A stretch of DNA of 64,000 nt from Dokdonella sp. (GTDB lineage Bacteria > Pseudomonadota > Gammaproteobacteria > Xanthomonadales > Rhodanobacteraceae). The notes under the pieces are model-generated. The model ran no database searches. It was not told the origin of the DNA and saw only the letters and a list, made by a program, of their open reading frames with translations. The stretch is from positions 496,001 through 560,000 of the forward strand of contig JAHCAR010000001.1 of the NCBI GenBank assembly GCA_019634795.1, given 5' to 3'. A program made the position numbers and the translations under genes. The stretch's first letter is position 1. Each line of letters begins with the position of its first letter. Below are positions 48,924 to 61,562 of this stretch, piece by piece.

Positions 48924-49466
48924 TCAGCGCCAGCGGCGATCGACCCGGAAAACGGCCGAGCATCCGCCGCTGACCCAGACTCCGGCGCGGTTCCAGCCCC
49001 AGCTGCGGCCCTCGATGCAGGCCGAATTCGAGAGCTGGCGGACGATGCGCACGTCACCGCCGCGGCCGACGTCGACCCGGCACATGCGATAACGGTAGTC
49101 CTCGCTCGAGCAGGTCAGGCTGATGTCGCGATCCCAGCCCGGACCCGGACGCCAGTCACCGCCGCCGTGATGATCGCCACGCCCGCGTTCGACAAATATG
49201 CCGGCACAACCGCGGTCGACCCAGAGACCGCGCCGGTCGATGCCCCAGGTACGGCCCTCGATACAACGCGCTTCCGAGAGCTGGCGAACGAGGTCGGCGG
49301 AGCGCCAGTCCACGTCGCAGCGGGTGTAGCGGTAGTCGTTGCTGCGGCATTCGATGCGGTCGCGACCGCCACCGTAACCGCCGCGTTGCGGCTCGGCCTG
49401 GACCGTCGATGTCATCAGAACCGACCCCGCAACGGCAATTCCGATGGTCAAAATCTTGCTCAGCAT
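48924..49466 (-). CDS. DUF3011 exported cysteine-rich protein
   Basis: A 180-residue secreted protein with a signal peptide (ILTIGIAVAGSVLMTSTVQA). Two copies of a DUF3011 module follow (about residues 38-95 and 115-176), each with the pattern C-x-S-x-DYRY-x2-C-x-V ... VRQLS-x3-CIEGR-x-WG ... WV-x2-GC-x3-F. Four cysteines per module suggest two disulfides. A Gly/Arg/His-rich linker separates them. Function unknown; repeats of this type occur in exported proteins of this order. Confidence 0.85.
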   Translation of the reverse strand: MLSKILTIGIAVAGSVLMTSTVQAEPQRGGYGGGRDRIECRSNDYRYTRCDVDWRSADLVRQLSEARCIEGRTWGIDRRGLWVDRGCAGIFVERGRGDHHGGGDWRPGPGWDRDISLTCSSEDYRYRMCRVDVGRGGDVRIVRQLSNSACIEGRSWGWNRAGVWVSGGCSAVFRVDRRWR

Positions 49467-49533
49467 GCGCCTTCTCCTCTCTGATGGCGCCTGCAGTGTA
49501 GACCGCCCGAAGCTGAACGTCTGCCCTCTTGGC

Positions 49534-49854
49534 CTAGGTGTCGCTCGCGGCAGACGGTTTCGATTCAGGCTTCTTCGTTTCGGCCTTGGACGGCTCGGAC
49601 TTGGCCGAAGTATCCGCGGCAGCCGGTTTCTCGGCGGACTCGGTGCTGGCCAGGTTGCGCTTGGTGTCGCCTTCCTTCTTGAAATCGGTTTCGTACCAGC
49701 CCGAACCGGCCAGCCGGAAGGCCGGTGCGGTCAGGCGGCGGCGCACGCCGCTCTTGCCGCATTCGGGGCAATCGCTCGGATCGGCATCAGAGACCTTCTG
49801 CAGACGCTCGAACCGGTGCGCGCAAGCGGGACATTCAAATTCGTAGATCGGCAT
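49534..49854 (-). CDS. FmdB-type zinc-ribbon protein
   Basis: A 106-residue protein starting MPIYEFECPACAHRFERLQKVSD, with a second knuckle DCPECGKSGVRRRLTAPAF. This is the FmdB/CxxC-CxxC regulatory-protein family. The C-terminal half is a low-complexity tail rich in Ser, Lys, Glu and Ala. In this order the gene is often next to aspS. Role unclear; one early report proposed a regulatory function for FmdB of methylotrophs. Confidence 0.85.
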   Translation of the reverse strand: MPIYEFECPACAHRFERLQKVSDADPSDCPECGKSGVRRRLTAPAFRLAGSGWYETDFKKEGDTKRNLASTESAEKPAAADTSAKSEPSKAETKKPESKPSAASDT

Positions 49855-50097
49855 CGGAAAAATCACCCGCAAACAAGGGAAGCTGGCCCGGCACATGGTG
49901 CCGTACGAGAGCATATCAATGCCTGTGAGGGTGGCGGAAATGTCATGTCCGCTCGCGTCGTGCGCAGGCTCGGGCCGGCCCGACCGACAACCCTGGACGA
50001 GACAACCGCGGGGCAGACCGATACTCTCGTGCCCTGACCACCCCCGGTCCGGTGAGAAATTTCGAGCCGCAGCATGTCGCGGAAACCGCCCGCACGC

Positions 50098-50120
50098 GGT
50101 AGCCGGATCCGCCGGCTACC
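50098..50120 (+). promoter_or_regulatory. Perfect hairpin in the leader of the AGCS symporter gene
   Basis: GGTAGCCGG (50098-50106) pairs with CCGGCTACC (50112-50120) around ATCCG, 35 bases before the symporter ATG. No T-run follows. It could be an operator or a structured leader. The rest of the 301-base gap from 49855 to 50155 shows nothing else that I recognise. Confidence 0.5.
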
Positions 50121-50155
50121 GGCCCAATACGGCCGCAAACAGGAGCCTGAAAGCA

Positions 50156-51622
50156 ATGAATGAAGTCATCGGCGCGATCAATGACCTGGTCTGGAGCAGG
50201 GCGCTGATTGCGTTATGCCTCGGCGCTGGCCTGTATTTTTCGATACGCACGCGTTTCATGCAGGTGCGCTCGATACCCGAGATGATCCGTTCGATCTTCA
50301 CCGGCAAGACCTCGCCGTCCGGCGTGTCGTCGTTCCAGGCCCTGACCATGTCGCTGTCCGGCCGGGTCGGCACCGGCAACATCGCCGGGGTCGCCACCGC
50401 GATCGCCTTCGGCGGCCCCGGCGCGGTGTTCTGGATGTGGACGGTGGCCTTCTTCGGCGCGTCGACCGCGTTCGTCGAGGCCACCCTGGCCCAGATCTAC
50501 AAGGAAAAGGACGATCGCGGCATGTACCGCGGCGGCCCGGCCTACTACATCGAAAAAGGCCTCGGCCTGAAATGGTACGCATGGCTGTTCGCGGTGGCGA
50601 CGATCGTCGCCACCGGCTTCCTGCTGCCCGGCGTGCAGGCCAACAGCATCGGCGCGGCCATGCAGAATGCCTGGGGCATCGAGCCATGGATCACCGCGGC
50701 GGCGGTCGTCTTCGGCCTCGGCTTCATCATTTTCGGTGGGGTCAAGCGCATCGCCCACTTCGCCGAATTCGTCGTGCCGTTCATGGCCCTGGCCTACATC
50801 ATCGTCGCCCTGATCATCATGTTCCTCAACATCGAACAGGTGCCGGCCGTGTTCTCGCTGATCCTGAAGAGCGCCTTCGGCTTGCAGGCCGGGTTCGGCG
50901 CGGTCCTCGGCCTGGCCGTGGAATGGGGCGTAAAGCGCGGTGTCTACTCGAATGAGGCAGGCCAGGGCACCGCGCCCCACCCCGCCGCGGCTGCCGAGGT
51001 CAGTCATCCGGCCAAGCAGGGCTACGTTCAGGCCTTCTCGATCTACATCGACACGATGCTGGTCTGTTCGGCAACGGCCTTCCTGATCCTCTCGACCGGC
51101 ATGTACAACGTGCTGAATCCCGACGGTGGCATGCTCGTCGAGAAACTGCCGGGTATGGAGATCGGGCCGGGCTATGCGCAGGCGGCGGTCGAATCGATGC
51201 TGCCCGGCTTCGGCCAGGGCTTCGTCGCGCTGGCCCTGCTGTTCTTCGCCTTCACCACGATCGTCGCCTACTACTACATGGCCGAGACCAACATCAGCTA
51301 CATCAACCGCAAGATGCACCGCCCGTGGATCGTCCTGGTCCTGCGCGTCGGCATCCTCGTCATGGTCACGATCGGCACGATCAAGACTGCCGGCGCAGCC
51401 TGGCAACTCGGCGACATCGGCGCCGGCCTGATGGCCTGGCTCAACATCATCGCGATCCTGATCCTGCAGGGACCGGCATTTGCGGCCCTGCGCGACTACG
51501 AGCGCCAGCGCAAGGCCGGCACCATCGAACCGACCTTCGATCCCGAGGCCCTGGGCATCCGCAATGCCGGCTTCTGGAGCGACAAGTTGCGCGAGGACGC
51601 GAAAGAGGCCGGCACCTCCTGA
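50156..51622 (+). CDS. AGCS family alanine/glycine:cation symporter
   Basis: A 488-residue transporter with about 11 helices. It has AGCS hallmarks: SSFQALTMSLSGRVGTGNIAGVATAIAFGGPGA, TAFVEATLAQIYKEKD, GGPAYYIEKGLG, and a later EWGVKRGVYSNEAGQGTAPHPAAAAE segment. It imports alanine or glycine with Na+ or H+. ATG 50156 follows AGGAG by ten bases; the upstream in-frame extension is not membrane-like. Converges on clpB. Confidence 0.93.
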   Translation: MNEVIGAINDLVWSRALIALCLGAGLYFSIRTRFMQVRSIPEMIRSIFTGKTSPSGVSSFQALTMSLSGRVGTGNIAGVATAIAFGGPGAVFWMWTVAFFGASTAFVEATLAQIYKEKDDRGMYRGGPAYYIEKGLGLKWYAWLFAVATIVATGFLLPGVQANSIGAAMQNAWGIEPWITAAAVVFGLGFIIFGGVKRIAHFAEFVVPFMALAYIIVALIIMFLNIEQVPAVFSLILKSAFGLQAGFGAVLGLAVEWGVKRGVYSNEAGQGTAPHPAAAAEVSHPAKQGYVQAFSIYIDTMLVCSATAFLILSTGMYNVLNPDGGMLVEKLPGMEIGPGYAQAAVESMLPGFGQGFVALALLFFAFTTIVAYYYMAETNISYINRKMHRPWIVLVLRVGILVMVTIGTIKTAGAAWQLGDIGAGLMAWLNIIAILILQGPAFAALRDYERQRKAGTIEPTFDPEALGIRNAGFWSDKLREDAKEAGTS

Positions 51623-51732
51623 GCGCCAGCCGGCAGCCGCCGGGACCTCCGGGTTGCACATTCGAGGACCCCTGCGCGGACGACATCCGCGCAGGGATCC
51701 GGTGCCATGGCCAGACCTGACCGGCGCCGCTC

Positions 51733-54318
<2,586 letters not shown>

Positions 54319-54366
54319 GATTGAATGCCTTCTGGTGAAGTGGCAGCCAGGCCGCCGATGCGCACG

Positions 54367-54395
54367 AAATGGTGCCCGGGCGGCGCGGAATCAAG
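54367..54395 (-). promoter_or_regulatory. Heat-shock (sigma-32) promoter of clpB
   Basis: On the minus strand CTTGAT (54395-54390) and CACCATTT (54374-54367) are 15 bases apart, close to the sigma-32 consensus CTTGAA-N13-17-CCCCATNT and to the E. coli clpB promoter layout. Transcription would start near 54360, about 42 bases before the ATG. Confidence 0.6.
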
Positions 54396-54450
54396 CATCC
54401 CGCGCGACGGCAGCGGCGCGCGGCCGGAACGCGGATCGTGCGCGGCGCGC

Positions 54451-56088
54451 TCAGCTCGCCTGGGTGGCGGTTCTCGCGGCCAGCGTCGCCGCCGGCGACA
54501 GGGTGATGCGGAAGCAGGCGCCGCCGCCGGCCACCGGCACGTACTCGAGCGTGGCCTGGCTCGACTCGCACATCTGCCGGGCCAGGTACAGGCCGAGGCC
54601 GGTGCCGTCCTCGCTGGTCGTGTAGAACGGATCGAAGATCTGCGCGGCGACCTTGGCCGGGATGCCCGGACCGCGATCGACGACTTCGAGCAGCGGCGGC
54701 CCCTTGTCGGTGGCCATGCGCGCCACCAGCACGACGCGCGCCACCGAACCGGGCTCGCGTCCGTAGCGGATCGCATTCTGGACCAGGTTCCAGATCACCT
54801 GCTGCAGATGCTGCGGATCGACCATGGCTTCGATCGTGCGGTTCTGGGTGATCGCGCGCAGGTGGTCCTGGCCGAGGTCGTTGCTCTGCTTGTACTCCTC
54901 GACGAAGGCCAGCGCCCAGGCATTGAGGTCGATGCTCTCGGGTCGCGAGCGCTCGCGCCGCGACAGCTGCAGGATGTTCTCGATGACTTCGTTGGCGCGC
55001 GTGCAGTGGTTGTTGACGATCTCGACGAGGCGCCGGTCTTCCTCGTGCATGTTTTCCGATTCGGCCAGCAGTTGCGCCGAATAGCGGATCGCCGCGAGCG
55101 GATTGCGGATCTCGTGGGCGATCGACGCGGACAGCCTGCCGAGCGAGGCCAAGGTCATTTCCTCGGCGCGCCTCGAGAGCAGCGAGGTGTCGTCGAGGAA
55201 GATCAGGATGTGTGTGTCGTCATTCGGCGACATGCGCGAGAAGCGCGGGATCACCTCGGGCACGTCGGCGGCCAGGGCGACCGGGTTCTGGTCGATGCGG
55301 CCGGAGTGGCGCCAGTGGTAGAGACGCCGCGACAGTTCGGGCGCGACCTGGCCGAGATCGCGCTGGTTCGGCGAGGGATTGCCGATCAGGTGCCAGGCCG
55401 ACTCGTTGATGCGCAGGATATGGTTGGCATCGTCGACCAGCAGGACACCGGTCTTCATGCGCCGAATGATCAGGTCGTTGACCTGCTCGAGATTGAGCAG
55501 GTCGACGCCCCGCTGCTCGGCCAGCGCCTCGGTCTCGCGCATCTGCCGTCCGAGGTGGGCACAGAGCGCGGCCACGGCGATATAGGCGAGGCCGAACAGG
55601 GTCGCTTCGAGGATGCTGCGATCGACCGTTGCGGCGGTGAAGTAGGAAAACAGCGGCGGCGCCATGACCCCGATCGCGGCCAGTGCCGCCAGCAGCAGCG
55701 ACTGGCGAAACGGCAGCAGCAGCGCGCCGACGCCGACGTTGACCATCAGCATCATCGGGATCGAGCTGTGCCCGCCACTGATCGAAAACAGGACCAGAGC
55801 GGCGGCCAGGGTGTCGAGGGTCAGGGCCAGGCCGATGCTGGCGCTGAGCCGTCGCCGCATGCGGTCGGTGGAAATCAGCAGGATGATGGCGACCGCGCAG
55901 TAGATCAGGGTCACCGAGCGGCCGAGGTCGGCGTGGCTGATGCGGATCCAGTCGACGGCGAGGGTGCTGAAAACCAGGCCCAGATAGACGACAGCCTCGA
56001 GCAGGCGGTACAGATTGAAGAAATAGAGTTCGCGCCGGGTGATGTCACCGGCCGCGTCCTCGGATCGCCGCGCCTGCCGCTCTGCCAA
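54451..56088 (-). CDS. pilS: PilS-like sensor histidine kinase
   Basis: A 545-residue membrane kinase: six or so helices in the first 190 residues, a PAS-like region ([26 protein letters not shown]), then HisKA with H-box [22 protein letters not shown]. The HATPase follows ([36 protein letters not shown]). The layout matches PilS of the PilSR system controlling type IV pilin through sigma-54. Adjacent sucCD supports this, since pilS-sucCD neighbourhood is seen in Xylella and Xanthomonas as I recall. TTG 56088 is the start: GGAGGA lies seven bases upstream. The expected pilR gene is not downstream. Confidence 0.75.
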   Translation of the reverse strand: MAERQARRSEDAAGDITRRELYFFNLYRLLEAVVYLGLVFSTLAVDWIRISHADLGRSVTLIYCAVAIILLISTDRMRRRLSASIGLALTLDTLAAALVLFSISGGHSSIPMMLMVNVGVGALLLPFRQSLLLAALAAIGVMAPPLFSYFTAATVDRSILEATLFGLAYIAVAALCAHLGRQMRETEALAEQRGVDLLNLEQVNDLIIRRMKTGVLLVDDANHILRINESAWHLIGNPSPNQRDLGQVAPELSRRLYHWRHSGRIDQNPVALAADVPEVIPRFSRMSPNDDTHILIFLDDTSLLSRRAEEMTLASLGRLSASIAHEIRNPLAAIRYSAQLLAESENMHEEDRRLVEIVNNHCTRANEVIENILQLSRRERSRPESIDLNAWALAFVEEYKQSNDLGQDHLRAITQNRTIEAMVDPQHLQQVIWNLVQNAIRYGREPGSVARVVLVARMATDKGPPLLEVVDRGPGIPAKVAAQIFDPFYTTSEDGTGLGLYLARQMCESSQATLEYVPVAGGGACFRITLSPAATLAARTATQAS

Positions 56089-56323
56089 GATTTGTCCTCC
56101 AGTGCTGCCGAAGTATAGGTGCGCCGGCGGCAATGCTACAGCCTGTGCCGACCCTTGCCTGCCCACATTTGACCGAAAGTGACATCTCGACCCGGGCGAA
56201 CCACGCCGGGAGGCGACGTCGGCGATGCCGCGGCTGGCGCGATCAGGGGTTTGCGGACGAGACCGCAGCCACCTGACGCCGGCAGCGCCGGGCGCGTCGG
56301 AGCCGCCCCGCACCCCCGACGTT

Positions 56324-56352
56324 TTGCAATCGCCCCGGGCTTTGCCCAAAAT
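56324..56352 (+). promoter_or_regulatory. Candidate sucCD promoter
   Basis: TTGCAA (56324-56329) and CAAAAT (56347-56352) with a 17-base spacer lie about 125 bases before sucC in the 388-base divergent pilS-sucC gap. The leader would be about 118 bases long. Apart from this and the ribosome-binding sites, I see no other recognisable motif in the gap. Confidence 0.4.
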
Positions 56353-56476
56353 ACGCGGCCATCCTGCGGGTCGACCCGGTTTCCCGGCGTCGGCGCTCTC
56401 CTCCTCCGCTCAACGGCTTGCGGCCTTGCCCGCCGGGCAATGTTGCATCCCGCGTCTTTCCCATGAAGGTGCCTGC

Positions 56477-57643
56477 ATGAATTTCCACGAATACCAAGCC
56501 AAGGAACTGTTCGCCGAGTACGGCATCCCGGTACCGCCGGGCAAGGTCGCCGCGTCTCCGGAGCAGGCCGTCGATGCGGCCAAGGCGCTCGGCGGCTCGC
56601 AATGGATGGTCAAGGCGCAGATCCACGCCGGCGGCCGCGGCAAGGCCGGCGGCGTGAAGTTCTGCAAGTCGACCGACGAGGTCAAGGCGGCTGCAGCCGG
56701 CATGCTCGGACGCGACATGGAGACCTACCAGTCCGGCGGGCGTGCATTGCCGGTCAACCTGGTTCTGGTCACCGATGCCACCGACATCGCCAAGGAGCTG
56801 TACCTGTCGATCCTGGTCGACCGCGACAGCAAGGCCGTATCGTTCATCGCCTCCGCCCAGGGCGGCGTCGACATCGAGCAGGTCGCCCGCGAAACGCCTG
56901 AAGACATCCACACGATCGAGGTCAACTTCGTCGAGGGCCTGCAGCCCTACCAGTGCCGCAAGCTCGCCTTCGACATGGGCCTCGACGGCAAGCAGGCCAG
57001 CCAGCTGACCAAGATCATGCTCGGCCTTTACAAGCTGTTCAACGAGAAGGACCTGGCCCTGGTCGAGCTCAATCCGCTGGCGATCCTCGAATCGGGCGTG
57101 CTGATGGCCCTCGACGGCAAGGTCAATTCCGACGACAACGCCGAATTCCGCCACCCGAAGCTGGTCGCCATGCGCGATCTGACCCAGGAAGACGCGGCCG
57201 AGGCCGCGGCGGTCCAGCACAACCTCAACTACGTGACCATGGACGGCAACATTGGCTGCATGGTCAATGGCGCCGGCCTGGCCATGGCCACGATGGACGT
57301 GATCAAGCTCGCCGGTGGCGAACCGGCCAACTTCCTCGATGTCGGCGGCGGCGCGACCAAGGAACGCGTGACCGAGGCATTCAAGCTGATCCTGCGCTCG
57401 GACAAGGTGCAGGCGATCCTGGTCAACATCTTCGGCGGCATCGTGCGCTGCGACCTGATCGCCGAGGGCATCATCGCTGCGGTCAAGGAAGTCGGCCTGA
57501 AGATCCCGGTCATCGTCCGCCTGCAGGGCACCAATGTCGAAAAGGGCCGCGAGCTGCTGGCCAACTCCGGCCTTGCGATCACCCCCGCCGACGATCTCAA
57601 CGACGCCGCCCAGAAGGCGGTCTCGTCGGTCAAGGCCGCCTGA
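56477..57643 (+). CDS. sucC: SucC, succinyl-CoA synthetase beta subunit
   Basis: A 388-residue ATP-grasp protein, the same length as E. coli SucC, starting [25 protein letters not shown]. It has the nucleotide-binding [16 protein letters not shown], the phosphate-binding [27 protein letters not shown] and [16 protein letters not shown]. It makes ATP or GTP from succinyl-CoA in the TCA cycle. AAGGTG precedes the ATG by six bases. A 113-base gap with a REP-like arm separates it from sucD. Confidence 0.97.
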   Translation: MNFHEYQAKELFAEYGIPVPPGKVAASPEQAVDAAKALGGSQWMVKAQIHAGGRGKAGGVKFCKSTDEVKAAAAGMLGRDMETYQSGGRALPVNLVLVTDATDIAKELYLSILVDRDSKAVSFIASAQGGVDIEQVARETPEDIHTIEVNFVEGLQPYQCRKLAFDMGLDGKQASQLTKIMLGLYKLFNEKDLALVELNPLAILESGVLMALDGKVNSDDNAEFRHPKLVAMRDLTQEDAAEAAAVQHNLNYVTMDGNIGCMVNGAGLAMATMDVIKLAGGEPANFLDVGGGATKERVTEAFKLILRSDKVQAILVNIFGGIVRCDLIAEGIIAAVKEVGLKIPVIVRLQGTNVEKGRELLANSGLAITPADDLNDAAQKAVSSVKAA

Positions 57644-57655
57644 TCAATAAGACAC

Positions 57656-57682
57656 TGTAGGAAGCGGCTTCAGCCGCGATGC
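57656..57682. repeat. REP-like single arm inside the sucCD operon
   Basis: Twenty-seven bases starting TGTAGGAAGCGGCTTCAGCC are identical (inverted) to the right arm of the palindrome at 34814-34840. The internal CGGCTTCAGCCG allows a small hairpin. It lies between sucC and sucD, so it is on the shared transcript. Confidence 0.85.
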
Positions 57683-57756
57683 TTCTGTCCTGGATCCCCA
57701 ACGAAGCGCATCGCCGAAGCCGTTCCCGAACGAACAGAATTTTCGAGGATCGATCC

Positions 57757-58629
<873 letters not shown>

Positions 58630-58651
58630 GCCGTGCCGATCGGCTAGTGAA

Positions 58652-58688
58652 AAGGGCCGCCGGAGCGCTCCGGCGGCCTTCTGTCTGG
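58652..58688 (+). terminator. Terminator of sucCD
   Basis: GGCCGCCGGAGC (58655-58666) and GCTCCGGCGGCC (58667-58678) form a perfect palindromic stem with flanking A and T bases (AAAGG...CCTTCTGTCT). The T-tract is poor, but the position 20 bases after sucD and the stem strength fit an intrinsic terminator. Confidence 0.65.
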
Positions 58689-58708
58689 TTCCTGATCAGC
58701 CCTGACCT

Positions 58709-59093
58709 TCAGCCACCGACAACCGTTCGTGCTGAGCGTGGCTTGCGCCAGCAAGCGAAGATATCCGTTCGTGCTGAGCGTGGCTTGCGCCAGCAAGCGA
58801 AGATATCCGTTCGTGCTGAGCGTAGCTTGCGCCAGCAAGCGAAGTCGAAGCACCGACTCGCGCGACCCTTCGACTCCGGCCCTGCGGGCCTACGCTCAGG
58901 GCGAACGGTGTTAGACGGGCTGAGCGTTGAGGTCATCGGGAATCCGTGTGGATCCAAGGTCCTCATGGGCCCTGATGCTCAGCCACCGACAACCGTTCGT
59001 GCTGAGGGTGCCTTGCGCCAGCAGGCGAAGTCGAAGCACCAACCAGGGCACCCTTCGACTCCGGCCCTATGGGCCTGCGCTCAGGGCGAACGG
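58709..59093. repeat. Nested tandem repeats of GTTCGTGCTGAG hairpin elements
   Basis: Three 42-bp copies of GTTCGTGCTGAGCGTGGCTT and following bases start at 58725, 58767 and 58809, and a diverged fourth at 58995. Larger units starting CAGCCACCGACAACC at about 58710 and 58980 repeat with a period near 270 bases. Each large unit closes with CTCAGGGCGAACGG, inverted to its start, so a long hairpin can form. The element family is a known kind of dispersed repeat in proteobacteria. The remaining sequence to the kinase start (59094-59264) shows no gene. Confidence 0.88.
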
Positions 59094-59264
59094 TCATCGA
59101 TGGGCTGAGCCTTGAGGCGAACCAGGCTGGTTTTTTGCCCGTAACCGGCCGACTTGTGTGATCGGGGTCGCCTGCAACCTGCGCGCGCATGAACGCTTGC
59201 GTTAGGCTTCATGCGCCACCCCGCGTGGACAGACCCTCCGTATCGAACGTCCGGGCCAGGCTCG

Positions 59265-61454
59265 ATGCCAGCAAACGACCAAACCGATCGTCCCGAAAGC
59301 GTCGATGCGCGCAGCGACCTGCCGCGCATCGCCGGCTACCGCCTCGTGCGCCGGCTCGGGCTCGGCGGCATGGCGACGGTCTATCTGGCCGTGCAGGAAT
59401 CGCTCGACCGCGAGGTGGCGATCAAGGTCATGCGCCCGGCGCGCCAGCTCGATGAGGAGCAGACGATCCGCTTCGAACACGAGGCGCGCATCATCGCCAA
59501 GCTCGAACACCCCGGCATCGTCGTCATCCATGAGGTCGGCAGGACGCAGGAGGGCGACCTCTACTACGTCATGCCCTACCTGGCCAAGGGCGACCTCAGC
59601 GTGCGCGACTATCGCGACGACGAACCGGGCCTGATCGCCCTGCTGCGCGCCCTGCTCGATGCCCTCGGCTACGCCCATGCCCGCGGCATCGTGCACCGCG
59701 ACGTCAAGCCCGAAAACGTCCTGTTCGACAACGCGGACCGGCCGCAGCTGGCCGATTTCGGCATCGCCCTGGCCCAGCGCGAAGTCAACTCGCGGATCAC
59801 CGGCGACGGCCTGGTCATCGGCACCAGCGCGCAGATGAGTCCGGAACAGGCGCGCGCGGACCCGGTCGACGACCGCTCTGACCTGTACAGCCTCGGCATC
59901 CTCACCTACGAGTTGCTGACCGGTCACCTGCCCTACCAGTCCGCCGATTCACTGTCGCTGGCGCTGATGCACGCGCAGGATCCGATCCCGAAGCTGCCCG
60001 AGGACAAGGCGCACTGGCAGGCTTTCATCAATCGGGCCATGGCCAAGCGCCCCGAGGATCGCTTCCGCAATGCCCAGGCCATGCAGCGCGCGCTCGATCC
60101 GATCGAGCGGCACGTGCGCCATGCGGCCGGTTTGCTCGGCCGCTTGCGCCAGGCACTGAACAAGCGACCCTCGGTGCTGGTCGCGATCGGCGCCCTGGTC
60201 GCGGTGGCGATCGTTGCCAGCGTGCTGCCGCTGGTGGCCGGCATGCGCGGGCACTCCTCCGCGGCACCGGCAGCGCCCGCCGCCGGGGTGCCGGAGCTTG
60301 CCGCCCAGCTCGCCGATGCGCAGGCCTTGCTGGCCAACGGGGCCATGCTGCAGCCGCCCGGAGCCAACGCCGCCGAGCGCTTCCTCGCCGTGCTTGCGGT
60401 CGACCCGGACAGCGCCCTGGCCCGGAACGGCCTCGAAGCCGTCCTCGCCGCGGCGACCGACCCGATCGTCGAGGCCGCCAATGCCGACCGCTACGACGAG
60501 GTCCGTGCAAGCGCAGCCAAGGCAAGAACTGTAGCCGGGAAGGCCGGACTCGGCGATTCGCCTGCCTGGCAGGCCCTGCGCGATCGCAGCGTCGAGGCAC
60601 TCGCCGGGCGTGCCCGTACGCACCTGGCCAGCGCCGATCGCGAACAGGCCGGGCAAGCGATCACCCTGATGCGCGAACTCGGCGCCGCCGATGCGCTGCT
60701 GCAGCCGCTCGATACCGAATTGCGCGGCATGCCGCAGCCCGGCGTCGTCATCAGCGACCCGGGTGGCCCGCCGCTGCTGCTGGTACCGGCGCGTTACCAG
60801 GGTTCGGTGCTGGCGGCGGCAGTGCTGATGATGCGCAACGAAGTCAGCCGCGACGAATATGCGGCATTCGCCGCGGCCAGCGGGCGACCGGCCAGCCGCT
60901 GCCGCAACAGTCTGTCGCCGCTGCGCCTGTTCGACCGGCGCGACTGGAAGGATCCGGGCTTCCGCCAGTCCGGCAGCGACCCGGTCGTATGCGTCAGCTT
61001 CGACGACGCGCGCGCCTACGCGCGCTGGCTCGGCCGGCGTACCGGCAGGAAATACCGCCTGCCGACCAATGCCGAGTGGCTGCAGGCGGAGCGCTCGGCG
61101 GCGCGCAAGGCATCGGCCTGCGTGCTCGGTAATGTGCGCGACAGCAGCGCCAAGGGCATCGACCTGCACCACGAGTGCAACGACGGCTTCGCCAACACCG
61201 CGCCGGCCGGGCGTTTCCGGCCGAGCGCACTGGGCCTGCACGACCTGCTCGGCAATGTTTCGGAATGGTCGGCCGAGTGCGGCACGGCCAGCAACGCCCT
61301 GGCCCGTTCATTCGAGAGCGACACCTGCCCACGCCGCGCTGTGCTCGGACTTTCCTGGCAGGGCGGACCCGACGTCGACGCATGGAGCGTGCGCATGTTG
61401 CCCTCCGACCGTGGCTACGACGACGTCGGATTCCGCCTCGTCCGCGACCTGTAG
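59265..61454 (+). CDS. Ser/Thr protein kinase fused to FGE-like domain
   Basis: A 729-residue membrane protein. Residues about 24-280 are a Hanks-type kinase: glycine loop GLGGMATVYLA, Lys54 in VAIKVM, catalytic HRDVKPENV (Asp146), ADFGIA (Asp164) and APE-like MSPEQ. One helix (about 303-326) follows, a helical repeat region (about 340-490), then a formylglycine-generating-enzyme/SUMF1-like domain (FDDARAYARWLGRRTGRKYRLPTNAEW, LGLHDLLGNVSEW, DDVGFRLVRDL). The last domain would be periplasmic and may sense or bind ligands rather than catalyse. ATG 59211 is an alternative start. No phosphatase partner is adjacent. Confidence 0.88.
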   Translation: MPANDQTDRPESVDARSDLPRIAGYRLVRRLGLGGMATVYLAVQESLDREVAIKVMRPARQLDEEQTIRFEHEARIIAKLEHPGIVVIHEVGRTQEGDLYYVMPYLAKGDLSVRDYRDDEPGLIALLRALLDALGYAHARGIVHRDVKPENVLFDNADRPQLADFGIALAQREVNSRITGDGLVIGTSAQMSPEQARADPVDDRSDLYSLGILTYELLTGHLPYQSADSLSLALMHAQDPIPKLPEDKAHWQAFINRAMAKRPEDRFRNAQAMQRALDPIERHVRHAAGLLGRLRQALNKRPSVLVAIGALVAVAIVASVLPLVAGMRGHSSAAPAAPAAGVPELAAQLADAQALLANGAMLQPPGANAAERFLAVLAVDPDSALARNGLEAVLAAATDPIVEAANADRYDEVRASAAKARTVAGKAGLGDSPAWQALRDRSVEALAGRARTHLASADREQAGQAITLMRELGAADALLQPLDTELRGMPQPGVVISDPGGPPLLLVPARYQGSVLAAAVLMMRNEVSRDEYAAFAAASGRPASRCRNSLSPLRLFDRRDWKDPGFRQSGSDPVVCVSFDDARAYARWLGRRTGRKYRLPTNAEWLQAERSAARKASACVLGNVRDSSAKGIDLHHECNDGFANTAPAGRFRPSALGLHDLLGNVSEWSAECGTASNALARSFESDTCPRRAVLGLSWQGGPDVDAWSVRMLPSDRGYDDVGFRLVRDL

Positions 61455-61562
61455 CCCACCCTGCGCGTGGCATAATCGCAGGCACGCCGTAGCGCCCGTT
61501 TGTGAACCGCTTGAGCGGTCGCAATCGCGCCGACTCCTTCCTGAACCGACGACGATCCCCTC

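Noticed and set aside
54325-56118. Open frame antisense to the PilS-like kinase
   Set aside because: Shadow of the kinase gene; the product is Asp/Gln/Arg-rich with no family resemblance.
56225-56476. N-terminal extension of SucC
   Set aside because: SucC begins at [11 protein letters not shown] with a good ribosome-binding site; the upstream residues are Arg/Pro-rich leader sequence.
58725-58850. Possible CRISPR array
   Set aside because: The 42-bp copies are directly adjacent with no spacers, and no cas genes are nearby; it is a tandem hairpin repeat.
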